DNA from: an uncultured Sphingomonas sp.
GTDB lineage: Bacteria; Pseudomonadota; Alphaproteobacteria; Sphingomonadales; Sphingomonadaceae
Assembly (NCBI RefSeq): GCF_946477935.1
Contig: NZ_CAMLAC010000016.1
Span: 1-33,991 of the forward strand
DNA: 33,991 bases
Direction of reading: 5' to 3'
This document shows, in pieces, positions 23,997 to 32,283 of the stretch; the stretch's first letter is position 1; the number at the start of each line of letters is the position of its first letter. A program made the position numbers and the translations under genes. Below the pieces are notes generated by a model, which saw only the letters and a program-made list of their open reading frames with translations, did no database searches and was not told where the DNA came from.

Positions 23997-25657
23997 AGAC
24001 GGTGCGCTGTGCGATCTACACCAGGAAGTCGTCAGACGAAGGGCTGGAGCAAAGCTTCAACAGCCTCGATGCCCAGCGCGAGGCATGCGGAGCGTATATC
24101 CTCAGCCAGGCCAGCGAAGGCTGGTCGGCGCTGCCCGAGATCTATGACGATGGCGGGCTGTCAGGCGGCACGCTCGAACGCCCTGCCCTCAAGCGGCTGC
24201 TCGCCGAGGTGGCGGCCGGCCGGGTCGACATCATCGTCGTCTATAAGGTCGACCGGCTGACCCGCTCGCTGTTCGACTTTGCCAAGCTCGTCGAGACGTT
24301 CGATGCAGCGGGTACAAGCTTCGTGTCGGTGACCCAGTCGTTCAACACCACCACCAGCATGGGGCGGCTCACCCTCAACATGCTGCTGTCCTTTGCCCAG
24401 TTCGAGCGCGAGGTCACCGCCGAGCGTATCCGCGACAAGATCGCGGCCTCCAAGGCACGCGGCATGTGGATGGGCGGCACCCCGCCGCTGGGCTATGCGC
24501 CCAACGACCGCAGCCTCGTCATCGTCGAGGAGCATGCCAGCCTCGTGCGGCACCTGTTTGCCCGCTACCTGGCACTGGGCAGCGTGCGGCGCCTGATGGA
24601 TGAGCTGGCACAAAGCGCGGTCACCGTACCGGTGCGGACCACGGTGAGCGGCAAGCCGCTTGGTGGCGGCGCCTTTACCCGCGGGCAGCTCTACCAGATC
24701 CTCAAGAACGTCGTCTACACCGGCAGGATCGGCCACAAGGACAAGGCCTACCCCGGGCTTCACCCCGCTATCATCGACACAGCGACCTTTGATGCCGTGC
24801 AGGCGATGCTTGCCGACCATCTCCAGGGTCACCGCAGCAAGGCCAGCGCGGCCGAGAGCAGCCCGCTGGCGGGCAGGATCGTCGATGCCAGCGGCGAGCC
24901 GCTAGTTGCGACCCACGCAACCAAGAACAAGGTGCGCCACCGCTACTATGTCAGCCGCGCCTTGCAGCAGGGAACAAGCGCCAGCGGCCTGCGCATACCC
25001 GCCCGCGAGATCGAGGCCCTGGTTGCCGAGCGGGTGCAACAGCTTGTCCGCCAGCCGCTCGAGCTCGCCACCCAGGCCGCACTCGACGTGCAGGTCCATC
25101 AGGTCGCAGAGCTTCACGCACGCTGCGAAGCGCTCGACCAGCAGCTCGCGGAGCGCCGCTCGCCGGCGCTGCTCGCTATCCTCAAGCAGGTGCAGGTTGA
25201 CGATGCCGCGGTGACGCTCACCTGCGACACCGCGGCATTGGCCAAGGTGCTTGGCATGGGGCAGCGTGCTGATGCCCCGGCGACCATCGAAATCAGCTGT
25301 GCAGCCCGGCTAACCCGGTCGGGACGGGCGCTGCGGCTGGTGCAGGATAACGGTGCCACGGTACAAGCAACCCCGGACCGCTCGCTGGTCCGGCTGCTCG
25401 TCCAGGCAAGGCGCTGGTGGGGTATGCTGCGTACCGGCGAGATCAGCACCACCGAGCTGGCCGTTCGCGAGGGCGTGACCAGTTCCTATGTCTCGCGCGT
25501 CGTCCGCCTCGCCTTTCTGGCGCCTGCGGTCACCGAGGCGATCCTCGCCGGCCGTCAGCGCGCCGGGGTGACGGTGGCAAGCCTCACCGCCGAAGGGGCG
25601 ATTGCAGCCGACTGGCAGGCCCAGATCGCGGCACTGCTACCGGCGCGGCGGCGGTAA
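23993..25657 (+). CDS. Large serine recombinase
   Basis: This is a 554-aa recombinase. The N-terminal resolvase domain (1-150) starts CAIYTRKSSDEG, giving the YxRxS catalytic serine at Ser13, followed by VDIIVVYKVDRLTRSLFDFA and FAQFEREVTAERIRDKI. The Recombinase domain (about 160-285) includes GGTPPLGYAPNDR and LYQILKNVVYTGRIGHKDKA. The zinc-ribbon-like region (LAGRIVDASGEPLVATHATK) lacks the usual cysteines, as in other members linked to DUF2924. The C-terminal part has a charged helical segment and a helix-turn-helix-like ISTTELAVREGVTSSYVSRV. It is probably the integrase/excisionase of this module. The frame and catalytic residues are intact. Confidence 0.92.
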   Translation: MKTVRCAIYTRKSSDEGLEQSFNSLDAQREACGAYILSQASEGWSALPEIYDDGGLSGGTLERPALKRLLAEVAAGRVDIIVVYKVDRLTRSLFDFAKLVETFDAAGTSFVSVTQSFNTTTSMGRLTLNMLLSFAQFEREVTAERIRDKIAASKARGMWMGGTPPLGYAPNDRSLVIVEEHASLVRHLFARYLALGSVRRLMDELAQSAVTVPVRTTVSGKPLGGGAFTRGQLYQILKNVVYTGRIGHKDKAYPGLHPAIIDTATFDAVQAMLADHLQGHRSKASAAESSPLAGRIVDASGEPLVATHATKNKVRHRYYVSRALQQGTSASGLRIPAREIEALVAERVQQLVRQPLELATQAALDVQVHQVAELHARCEALDQQLAERRSPALLAILKQVQVDDAAVTLTCDTAALAKVLGMGQRADAPATIEISCAARLTRSGRALRLVQDNGATVQATPDRSLVRLLVQARRWWGMLRTGEISTTELAVREGVTSSYVSRVVRLAFLAPAVTEAILAGRQRAGVTVASLTAEGAIAADWQAQIAALLPARRR

Positions 25658-25671
25658 CGGGCGGCGACGCA

Positions 25672-25848
25672 TCACAAGCTTCGAATAGCGTCCACGATGT
25701 CGGCAATCGCCACCAGGCTCTCGGCGAGATCACGCAAGGCTTCCGTCTGCCCGGGGGCCAGCGGATCGATCACGACCCTGGCGGACAAGTCCTCCATCAG
25801 CATGCCAGCGGCTGTCATTTGGGTCCTGATGATGTCGTCCACACTCAT
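25672..25848 (-). CDS. Small hypothetical protein
   Basis: This 58-aa protein starts MSVDDIIRTQMTAAGMLMED at 25848, behind a perfect AGGAGG seven bases upstream, which decides against the longer frame. It is helical and acidic, ending SLVAIADIVDAIRSL. No family is recognised. It is convergent with the recombinase gene, and the stop codons are 14 bp apart. Confidence 0.55.
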   Translation of the reverse strand: MSVDDIIRTQMTAAGMLMEDLSARVVIDPLAPGQTEALRDLAESLVAIADIVDAIRSL

Positions 25849-25922
25849 GGTCTGCCTCCTGGCCATGACCAAAGCCCTGCACGCCGGCAGAAGTCGAGAC
25901 GCAGCTTTTCAGGCGGGTACAG

Positions 25923-26126
25923 TCAGGCGATCAGGTCGCTTGCCGTCACCTCGAACGGTACCGCGAGCTTTTCGACCAGCGTGATCGTCGGATTGCGCGC
26001 GCCGCGCTCAAGGTCGCTGACATAGGTACGGTGAATGCCGGCACGATCGGCATAGTCCTCCTGGCTCCAGCCATGCTGGTGCCGCAGGCGGCGCAGGTTG
26101 GTGGCAAGGCGTTGGCGAACATCCAC
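25923..26126 (-). CDS. XRE-family HTH regulator
   Basis: This is a 67-aa Cro/CI-type repressor starting at GTG 26126. The HTH is complete: LRRLRHQHGWSQEDYADRAG, then IHRTYVSDLERGARNPTITL and EKLAVPFEVTASDLIA. The HRTYVSDLERGARNP recognition region is typical of small phage- and island-borne regulators. It probably controls the phage-derived genes nearby and its own promoter; its operator is not evident. Confidence 0.85.
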   Translation of the reverse strand: MDVRQRLATNLRRLRHQHGWSQEDYADRAGIHRTYVSDLERGARNPTITLVEKLAVPFEVTASDLIA

Positions 26127-26259
26127 ACCCGCCTGAAGACCGCGCTGTCGACGATTGATCTACAGACGATCAGTGACATTCACGTTGATTTCTCCCCCGC
26201 TTCGAGCATGAGGCATGTCACGGATCGTCGACAACGAGGTGGACGGTCGAGGGGGAATC

Positions 26260-26631
26260 ATGAGTATTTTGAAGTACATGACGCACCGTGCCGGTCGTCA
26301 ACCACGTCAGCTGCCATGCCGATTGGGTGCATTGGCATCAATATTGGGGACCGCTGCCTGCGCGGCTTCCCCATGGGGTTTTCCGGTTCCCACAATGATC
26401 GGCGATGAACAGGGTGTCGCGATGACCGGCGTCATCAAGGCCAGCAGCGAGGAGGAAGTTCGCCGCCGACTGGCCCAGAAGTTGAAGTGCCCGGATCGTC
26501 TTCGTTTCGCGAGCCTGACGACAGAGCCCGCCGACAATGCGCTCGGCACGAAGATGCTGCTCTACAAGGCGGTCATGAAGTGTGATGACGCGAGCCAAGC
26601 AGCGTCTTCTGCCAATGCGTCGCAGCACTGA
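26260..26631 (+). CDS. Hypothetical exported protein
   Basis: This 123-aa protein starts at 26260 behind GGGGGA. The N-terminus is basic (MSILKYMTHRAGRQPRQLPC), followed by LGALASILGTAACAAS, a hydrophobic segment that could be a signal peptide with cleavage near ACA or a weak lipobox around TAAC. The mature part has KASSEEEVRRRLAQKLKCPD and a second Cys near the C-terminus, so one disulphide is possible. The family is not recognised. Confidence 0.5.
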   Translation: MSILKYMTHRAGRQPRQLPCRLGALASILGTAACAASPWGFPVPTMIGDEQGVAMTGVIKASSEEEVRRRLAQKLKCPDRLRFASLTTEPADNALGTKMLLYKAVMKCDDASQAASSANASQH

Positions 26632-26694
26632 CATGCTTCATCATCTGGTTCGCAGCCATGACACGACCGCGCGTCAAGCTTTGGAGATACCCGC

Positions 26695-27105
26695 ATGGAG
26701 CCGCTGATCGGTCTCATCGTGATTATCCTCTGGGCCAGCCTGAACGCCTTAATCGCGGCCAAGCGGCATAGGTCCGGCTGGATCATGTTTGCACTCTCTA
26801 CCGTCCCGGTGGTGCCCGTCGTCCTTCTCGTGTCGCTGGGCAGCGGCGGCAACGGCGTGATCATGGGCTGGTTCGCCTTCGCCAGTCCGCTTGTCGCCTT
26901 CATCACCGCTTTGTCGCTCGAAAATGGAAGGGAAGCCGCTGCGCGCAAAGGCGCGCACGGAGACTATGTACGGTGCCCGTCATGCGCGGAACCTGTGCGC
27001 AAACTGGCGATCAAGTGCCGCCACTGTGCAAGCGAACTGCCCGCAGCCGGGCCGCGTGATGAGACGCGTACTTCCCCGGCATCCGAAACCTTCGATCTCC
27101 TCTAG
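26695..27105 (+). CDS. Membrane protein with C-terminal zinc ribbon
   Basis: This 136-aa protein starts at 26695 behind GGAG. Three hydrophobic segments are visible: LIGLIVIILWASLNALIAA, WIMFALSTVPVVPVVLLVSL and IMGWFAFASPLVAFITALSL. A cytoplasmic tail contains VRCPSCAEPVRKLAIKCRHC, a CPxC...CxxC zinc ribbon of the rubredoxin-like kind. It may be a small membrane-anchored regulator or scaffold. No family with known function is recognised. Confidence 0.65.
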   Translation: MEPLIGLIVIILWASLNALIAAKRHRSGWIMFALSTVPVVPVVLLVSLGSGGNGVIMGWFAFASPLVAFITALSLENGREAAARKGAHGDYVRCPSCAEPVRKLAIKCRHCASELPAAGPRDETRTSPASETFDLL

Positions 27106-27162
27106 CATCTGCGATGGCATCGTCGTCCGGCGACGGATGCCATCTTGCAGGCTCCGGGTGTT

Positions 27163-28671
27163 TTACCGCGGCCGCTGCGTGTTCGGTCGTGGCGGAGCCC
27201 GCCTGCGGGCAGGCGGCGGTGGCGCGGCGCAGTCTGGCTCCGCCGCGGCCCTGCCCTGGCGCTGCTTCACCCAGAGCAGGAACTGCGAGACACTGTCGAC
27301 CTGATCGTCATGAACAAGGTGCGGGAAGCCCATCATCTCGCGCTTGAGTTCCGCCAACCAGCGCGCCTCCTGCGGCAACTTGACCAGCCCCGAGTAGAGC
27401 CGCTCGACGCCGACGACGAGCCGCTCTTCCTTGCTCATCGTCGGCTGCGAGCCGAAGCGACTACACTGGGGGGCGTGATGCTCGGGCTCGCTGAGACAGC
27501 GATGATCACGCGCCAGATCCTCGAGCAGGGCGTGGCCCGTGCTCGCCTTCTCGACGATGATGGTGTCGGTCTGCCACTTCTTTCGCTCGCGGCGGACGCG
27601 TGCGAGAAGGTCAGGATAGGACAGGCGCGCCCGCTGCACGTCGAGCAGCAACCATGCGCCGTTGTGGAAGCCCCAGGTGGTACAGACCGAGAAGTCGGAC
27701 TTGGGGCCATCGGTAAACGCCGTATCCCAGCTCTGGACGACATGTTGCAACCGGGTCCGCGGTGGTGCTTTCTCATAGGTCTGGATGCGGCTCCACTCGA
27801 TCAGCGCACTGTCCGGCGGAGTGGGGTTCTGCTGGTACTGTGCCTCGAAGTCAGATCCACCCATCGCTTGGCGGAACTCATCGAGAATGACACGTGGCTC
27901 AGTGCGCGGCTTCAACAGGTCGCCGGGCTCACGCACATGGATACGACCGGTCGACAAGGCGAACACCTGCCCCTCCTCGGCAATCGCCGGAAGGTTGAGG
28001 TGTTCGAACCCCATGGTCTTCAGGTGTGCGGCGAGGTCCTCCTCATGGAGGCGCTGTTGCACGGCAATGATCGTACCTTTCGACTTGTCATTGAGACGGC
28101 TGACCAGCGTGTTGCCGTACAGGTGCCGCACGTTCTCGCGCTGCACGGGCGAGCGCGCATCGGCTGCCTTCATCAGGTCGTCGATGATGATCGTGTCGGC
28201 ACCAAATCCGGTCAGCGAGCCTCCAAACGACGCACCGCGCCGGAAGCCGTTCTGCCGGGTACGCACCTCGTCGATGGTGTTGCGCTCGATGCTCCGCGCG
28301 GTGTTGGTGAAGGTGTGGGCATACCAGCCCGAGTTGATGACCTTCTGGAAATTGCGCGAATGCTCCCTCGTCAGATCAGCGGCATAGCTGACCGCCAGGA
28401 TACGCCGCGTCGGATCGCGCCCCAGCATCCATGCCGGGAGCGCAACCGAGGTGGCGATCGACTTCAGGTGCCGGGGCGGAATGGTGATCAGCAAACGCCG
28501 AAACTCGCCGCACTCGGCACGCGCGAGATAGTCGCTCAGGATCTCCAGATACGGTGCCCGCTCCAGCTCGGCGGCCGGGTCGAGCGTGGCGAATACACGC
28601 TCGACGAACACCTGGAAGTCCTGCCGACATAGCTCGCTGAGCGCGGCAGGTATGTCGGCAGGCGCGGTCAT
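27163..28671 (-). CDS. Phage terminase large subunit (TerL)
   Basis: This is a 502-aa DNA-packaging motor. The N-terminal ATPase has a deviant Walker A, RLLITIPPRHLKS (about residues 60-72), and Walker B ADTIIIDDLMKAAD. The C-terminal RNase H-like nuclease has its three acidic sites in QSWDTAF, TIIVEKAST and HDDQVDS. All motifs are intact, so ATPase and nuclease functions are plausible. The C-terminal 30 residues are a Pro/Arg-rich tail. Its ATG overlaps the TGA of the DUF5681 gene. No portal, protease, capsid or tail gene follows, so it belongs to a packaging-only remnant, a satellite-like element or a domesticated module. Confidence 0.93.
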   Translation of the reverse strand: MTAPADIPAALSELCRQDFQVFVERVFATLDPAAELERAPYLEILSDYLARAECGEFRRLLITIPPRHLKSIATSVALPAWMLGRDPTRRILAVSYAADLTREHSRNFQKVINSGWYAHTFTNTARSIERNTIDEVRTRQNGFRRGASFGGSLTGFGADTIIIDDLMKAADARSPVQRENVRHLYGNTLVSRLNDKSKGTIIAVQQRLHEEDLAAHLKTMGFEHLNLPAIAEEGQVFALSTGRIHVREPGDLLKPRTEPRVILDEFRQAMGGSDFEAQYQQNPTPPDSALIEWSRIQTYEKAPPRTRLQHVVQSWDTAFTDGPKSDFSVCTTWGFHNGAWLLLDVQRARLSYPDLLARVRRERKKWQTDTIIVEKASTGHALLEDLARDHRCLSEPEHHAPQCSRFGSQPTMSKEERLVVGVERLYSGLVKLPQEARWLAELKREMMGFPHLVHDDQVDSVSQFLLWVKQRQGRAAAEPDCAAPPPPARRRAPPRPNTQRPR

Positions 28672-29084
28672 GCCATGCCCTCCGGGTCGCGCCTGGCAAG
28701 ATAGGCCGCCAGGATCGCGGCCTCACGGGCAGGATCAGTGTCCATCGGCGGCAGTGCCTGTGTGCTCGCTGCCGCTTCACCGCTGTGATGAAGCACGGCA
28801 TCCATTGCCTTCAGGTTGCCCTTCAGCGCTTCGGCGACCAGCCGCATCGCCATCGCCTCGCGCTTGGTGATCTTGACCTGACGCCCGTTGTTCGTCGCGG
28901 TAATCTGCCGGTCCAGTTCGCGCTGGAGCAGGGTCTTGAAACTGAGAGCTCCTTTGGGGCGGCCGCGGGGATTGCCCGACTGGCCCGGCTTGAACTGGTG
29001 CTCGCGCGGCGGCTTGCCACGCGTGACGATATAGGCGGCTTCGCCGGTCGCAGACGCGGCAGTAGTTTGCTGATGCTCTGACAT
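28668..29084 (-). CDS. DUF5681 domain protein
   Basis: This 138-aa protein starts MSEHQQTTAASATGEAAYIV at 29084, behind GAGGAGGG. The DUF5681 signature is FKPGQSGNPRGRPKGALSF followed by KTLLQRELDRQI. This domain commonly sits next to terminase genes and may be a small-terminase-like or DNA-binding partner, but its function is unproven. It overlaps terL by 4 bp and follows the methyltransferase by 10 bp, forming one operon. Confidence 0.85.
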   Translation of the reverse strand: MSEHQQTTAASATGEAAYIVTRGKPPREHQFKPGQSGNPRGRPKGALSFKTLLQRELDRQITATNNGRQVKITKREAMAMRLVAEALKGNLKAMDAVLHHSGEAAASTQALPPMDTDPAREAAILAAYLARRDPEGMA

Positions 29085-29094
29085 GATGCCCTCC

Positions 29095-30510
29095 TCATGC
29101 CGCGCGTCGCGTGCGAGCACGCGCCGGTGGGGGTGACACAGCTACGTCGTCGCTTGTTGATCCAGCGCTTGGAACGTCGGCACCGCGCTCGGCTCGCACT
29201 TCGCGGAAGGTCTTGCCGCTGAAAGCCAGCACCGCTTCCTTGCCGCTATGCTCCTGCCAGCGCAGGATCGTGGTATCGGCATAGACCGGGTCGAGCTCCA
29301 TCGCCGCGCCGCGTCGGCCGGTATCATGCGCGGCCAGGATCGTCGTGCCGCTGCCCGAGAACAGGTCGAGGACCAGGTCGCCCCGATTGGTCGAATCGAG
29401 AATGGCATCCTTGACCAGGGCCAATGGCTTGACCGTCGGGTGCAGTTCCCGTGCCCGCTTCTGCTCATCCCCGGTGCCGTGCATGCCCCGGTACGACCAG
29501 ACATTGCACCGGTCGCGGCCGTGCTTGCCCAACTGCACACGGTTCATGTGCGCACCGCCCTCACGCGCGAACAGGAAGATCAGCTCATGGCGCGACCGGT
29601 AGAAGCTGCCCATGCCGCCCTGCCCCTTGTCCCACACGATGAGGTTCAGGAGCTTGAGCGGGTGTTTGTCAGCCGCATCCAGCACATTGCGCATGTGACG
29701 AAAGTCCATGCAGACATAGGCAAGACCACCGGGAACAAGGCTTTCCGCCGTCCGAGCCAACACTTTGGTGAGGAAATTGGTGAACTCGTCGTCGGACATT
29801 TCGCCCGACGCCATCACGAACTCCTGATGCTTGCCCGATCCTGAGACATGGCCGCGGATATTGACGTTATATGGACAATCTTCAAATATAGTGCGGACCT
29901 GTTCGCCGCCAAGAAGTTGGGCAACGGCCTCCTTGTTCGTGGAGTCCCCGCACATCAGCCGATGGCGATCGAGCAACCACAGGTCGCCAACCCGGCTGGT
30001 CGCAGTAGCGGGCTTGATTTCAGTGACCGATGGCCTGATCTCATCCTGTCCGAAGACGAGTGCGTCGATCTCAGGGGCTGCAAAGCCGGTGACATCAAGG
30101 TCAAAGTCGAGATCCAGCTCGACAAGGTCCTTGAACTCAAGGGTAAGAACCGCCTTGTCCCACCCGGCAAGGCTGGCAAGCTTGTTTTCGGCGAGAACGA
30201 ACGCGCGCTTCTGCGCTGCATCGAGGTGCGACAATGTGACGACCGGGATCTCGGCAAGGCCAAGCTGGATGGCCGCTTCGATGCGTGCATTACCGGCGAT
30301 GACCTTGTCATGCTCGTCAACAAGGACCGGGACGGAAAAGCCGAATGTCTCGATGCTGCGGACGATCTGGGCGATCTGTTCCTTGGAATGCGTGCGTGCT
30401 CGGCGACCAAAGGCGGCCAGCGAAGCGGGAGCTACAAGACGGATTTGAGGCGACAGCCCCGGGAGGAGGTCGAGCTTACTCGCCTCCGCGGTGTGCGAAG
30501 TGTTCATCAT
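29095..30510 (-). CDS. ParB-like domain fused to DNA methyltransferase, variant DCPY motif
   Basis: This is a 471-aa protein. Residues about 20-130 are a ParB/sulfiredoxin-like domain (HSKEQIAQIVRSIETFGFSV and VIAGNARIEAAIQLGL). Motif IV, normally DPPY in adenine and N4-cytosine methyltransferases, reads FEDCPYNVNI, with codons GAT TGT CCA TAT in an AT-rich patch. Motif I follows late, LVLDLFSGSGTTILAAHDTG, so the order is that of the beta class. A Pro-to-Cys change beside the catalytic Asp could reduce or alter activity. The gene heads the operon with DUF5681 and terL, as in many phages. The start is ATG 30510 (or 30507), with its ribosome-binding site in a hairpin. Confidence 0.9.
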   Translation of the reverse strand: MMNTSHTAEASKLDLLPGLSPQIRLVAPASLAAFGRRARTHSKEQIAQIVRSIETFGFSVPVLVDEHDKVIAGNARIEAAIQLGLAEIPVVTLSHLDAAQKRAFVLAENKLASLAGWDKAVLTLEFKDLVELDLDFDLDVTGFAAPEIDALVFGQDEIRPSVTEIKPATATSRVGDLWLLDRHRLMCGDSTNKEAVAQLLGGEQVRTIFEDCPYNVNIRGHVSGSGKHQEFVMASGEMSDDEFTNFLTKVLARTAESLVPGGLAYVCMDFRHMRNVLDAADKHPLKLLNLIVWDKGQGGMGSFYRSRHELIFLFAREGGAHMNRVQLGKHGRDRCNVWSYRGMHGTGDEQKRARELHPTVKPLALVKDAILDSTNRGDLVLDLFSGSGTTILAAHDTGRRGAAMELDPVYADTTILRWQEHSGKEAVLAFSGKTFREVRAERGADVPSAGSTSDDVAVSPPPARARTRRAA

Positions 30511-30515
30511 GATGA

Positions 30516-30537
30516 TGACTCCAAAAACAAGGAGTCA
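30516..30537 (-). promoter_or_regulatory. Hairpin enclosing the methyltransferase ribosome-binding site
   Basis: On the minus strand TGACTCC and GGAGTCA are perfectly complementary around TTGTTTTT. The GGAG of the second arm is the ribosome-binding site, eight bases before the ATG. The TGA of the first arm is the stop of a small upstream frame, so translation of that frame would open the hairpin. Confidence 0.5.
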
Positions 30538-30678
30538 CCTGTTGACTGCTATGATATCGTTATAAACGGGCAAGCGATCACAAGGTGACGGGTTGGTGAC
30601 AGAGCCGACGCATCTCAGCGGGGTCGTGTCATCGTGTTTGAGAGGGACCCGATTCAGGTCCGACCACCCATCACCCAT
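30535..30678 (-). CDS. Possible leader peptide upstream of the methyltransferase
   Basis: This 47-codon frame starts MGDGWSDLNRVPLKHDDTTP at 30678; a GTG at 30726 is an alternative. GGTGAG lies close upstream. Its product is unlike anything I know. It is listed only because its stop codon is in the arm of the hairpin that covers the next gene's ribosome-binding site. Confidence 0.2.
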   Translation of the reverse strand: MGDGWSDLNRVPLKHDDTTPLRCVGSVTNPSPCDRLPVYNDIIAVNR

Positions 30679-30764
30679 AGGCTCACCATAAATTGTTGTT
30701 GACAGGTGCGATGTAAGTTGAAGCACAACCCCTTCAACCCTGCCGCTGCAAATTATGGCCCTGA

Positions 30765-30925
30765 GGAAGCGAATCTTTACCCTGCGCGATTGCGAGGGTT
30801 TTGGGCTCGAACGACGTGTCTTCGTGAGAGCAATGCCCCCTGCCGACGGGTGGGACTACCCAAGCCACCTCATGGCGACCCTGTTAAAGACTGTTTCTAC
30901 AGTTGGCACGGCTTGCCCGCCGCCG
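30765..30925 (+). other. Possible structured RNA in the gap before tRNA-Ser
   Basis: The 30679-31119 gap has no convincing gene. On the plus strand, 30803-30838 can fold as GGGCTC / ACGA with tandem G-A next to it, closed by GCCC. It is followed by short hairpins GGGT/ACCC, GCCA/TGGC and ACTGT/ACAGT up to about 30905. This density of helices suggests a non-coding RNA, but I cannot match it to a family. The opposite strand folds equally well. Confidence 0.2.
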
Positions 30926-31119
30926 CCCTCCGACGCATTCCGTACTGCCTGAGTACACCCCAGAGAATAAGCACCGATTGGCGGCTTCAGTCGCGTTCCT
31001 GCTCCCGGTCTCCGGTACGGAACCGCTTCGCACACAGCCGTAGAACCCGCAGAAAACCGCGGCTCATGGTACCAGTTTCGGAGGACACAGCCGCACGTAT
31101 GCACATGGAGCAGACTAGG

Positions 31120-31210
31120 TGGCGGAGCGGGAGGGATTCGAACCCTCGATACGCTTTTGGCGTATACTCACTTTCCAGGCGAGCGCCTTCGACCACTCGG
31201 CCACCGCTCC
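31120..31210 (-). tRNA. tRNA-Ser(GGA)
   Basis: The minus strand folds as a class II tRNA of 91 nt. The acceptor stem is GGAGCGG with CCGCTCC, discriminator G and encoded CCA. The anticodon loop is CTGGAAA, giving anticodon GGA. A long variable arm (TACGCCAAAAGCGTA) and a T-loop GTTCGAATCC are present. Its 3' end faces the accessory region, the usual orientation for an island integration site. Confidence 0.97.
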
Positions 31211-31267
31211 GCAGGTAAAGCCTGGAGACGCGGCCCCTAAAGCGGTCCGGCGGTTCGTGCAAGCGGC

Positions 31268-32164
31268 TTGCGTGCATATCGTCGCTCGGGCACCGTATCG
31301 GCCATGCTCGCGATCGTCCTTGCCCTTGTCGCCCCCACCCAGGCTCAGACCCAGACGCAGCCCACCCCGGCGGATGCGCAAGCACGGGACTGGATCGCCA
31401 TCCCCGATGACGAGCTGCTCGTCTTCTCGCTGGACAATGGTCGCCGCGTCGTGGTGCGGCTGGCCCCGCAGGCCGCACCGGTCCATGTCGCCAACATCCG
31501 CGCGCTCGCCCGTGCGCACTGGTGGGACCAGGGCACCAGCGTGTACCGCGTGCAGGAGAATTACGTCGCGCAGTGGGGCGACCCGACCGAGAAGAAGCCG
31601 CTCCCCCCCGGCATCGTCGCCAACCCGCCGCCCGAATATGTCCAGAACCGGGTCACTCCCGCGCAGCGCCTGTCGCGGCCCGATCCTTACGCCGCCTGGG
31701 CGGGCTACAGCGCCGATGGCTGGCCGCTGGCGGGCGACGCCACCCGGCAATGGCTGCCGCACTGCTACACCATGGTCGGCGTCGCCCGTGATCTGGCGCC
31801 CAGCACGGGCAGCGGCGCGGAGCTTTACACGCTGATCGGCCACAGCCCCCGCGCGCTCGATCGCAACATCGCCGTCGTCGGCCGCGTGGTGGAGGGGATG
31901 GAGGCGCTGACCACCCTGCCGCGCGGCACCGGCGATCTCGGCTTCTACAAGACGGAAGGCGAACGCAGCCCGATCGTCTCGGCCCGCCTCGCCCGCGACC
32001 TGCCCGCCGCCCAGCGCCCGCATTTCCAGTACCGGGCCACCGCCAATCCCCGCTTCGCCGCCTGGATGCGCGAACGGGAGAATCGCGACAACGCCTTCTT
32101 CACCGTCCCCGCCGGCGGCGTCGACATCTGCGCCGCGCTGCCCCCCGTCCGCCCCGCGCCCTGA
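31268..32164 (+). CDS. Exported cyclophilin-type peptidyl-prolyl isomerase
   Basis: This protein is 298 aa from TTG 31268; ATG 31304 is an alternative but would leave the signal peptide without a basic start. The leader is RRSGTVSAMLAIVLALVAP, then TQAQ. The mature domain has cyclophilin features: DELLVFSLDNGRRVVVRLAP, VHVANIRALARAHWWDQGTS, YRVQENYVAQWGDP, CYTMVGVARD, and AVVGRVVEGMEALTTLPRG. It should catalyse proline isomerisation in the periplasm. A perfect hairpin covers the stop codon. The gene lies outside the island and has very high GC like its neighbours. Confidence 0.85.
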   Translation: MRAYRRSGTVSAMLAIVLALVAPTQAQTQTQPTPADAQARDWIAIPDDELLVFSLDNGRRVVVRLAPQAAPVHVANIRALARAHWWDQGTSVYRVQENYVAQWGDPTEKKPLPPGIVANPPPEYVQNRVTPAQRLSRPDPYAAWAGYSADGWPLAGDATRQWLPHCYTMVGVARDLAPSTGSGAELYTLIGHSPRALDRNIAVVGRVVEGMEALTTLPRGTGDLGFYKTEGERSPIVSARLARDLPAAQRPHFQYRATANPRFAAWMRERENRDNAFFTVPAGGVDICAALPPVRPAP

Positions 32165-32174
32165 AGGGCGCGGG
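32153..32174 (+). terminator. Perfect hairpin over the isomerase stop codon
   Basis: CCCGCGCCC (32153-32161) pairs perfectly with GGGCGCGGG (32166-32174) around TGAA, which contains the TGA stop. Only a short T stretch follows. Confidence 0.6.
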
Positions 32175-32283
32175 CTTGATCCACATGCTGGTCGCCCATG
32201 CCGGCGCACGCTAAGCACGTGCGATCGCCCGCCATCATTGGGGATATCGTGCCCGCACCCGATCACCCCGCTCCCTTCGATCG

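Noticed and set aside
27145..28632. 495-codon plus-strand ORF opposite terL
   Set aside because: The terminase frame has all ATPase and nuclease motifs; the opposite frame has none.
31120..31210. Direct att duplication of the tRNA-Ser 3' end elsewhere in the window
   Set aside because: I looked for the GGCGGAGCGGGAGGG stretch to the left and saw no second copy.
30706..31218. 170-codon plus-strand ORF ending in SGRDSNPRYAFGVYSLSRR
   Set aside because: Its 3' end is the antisense of tRNA-Ser, a well-known source of spurious ORFs, and its 5' part has no coding character.
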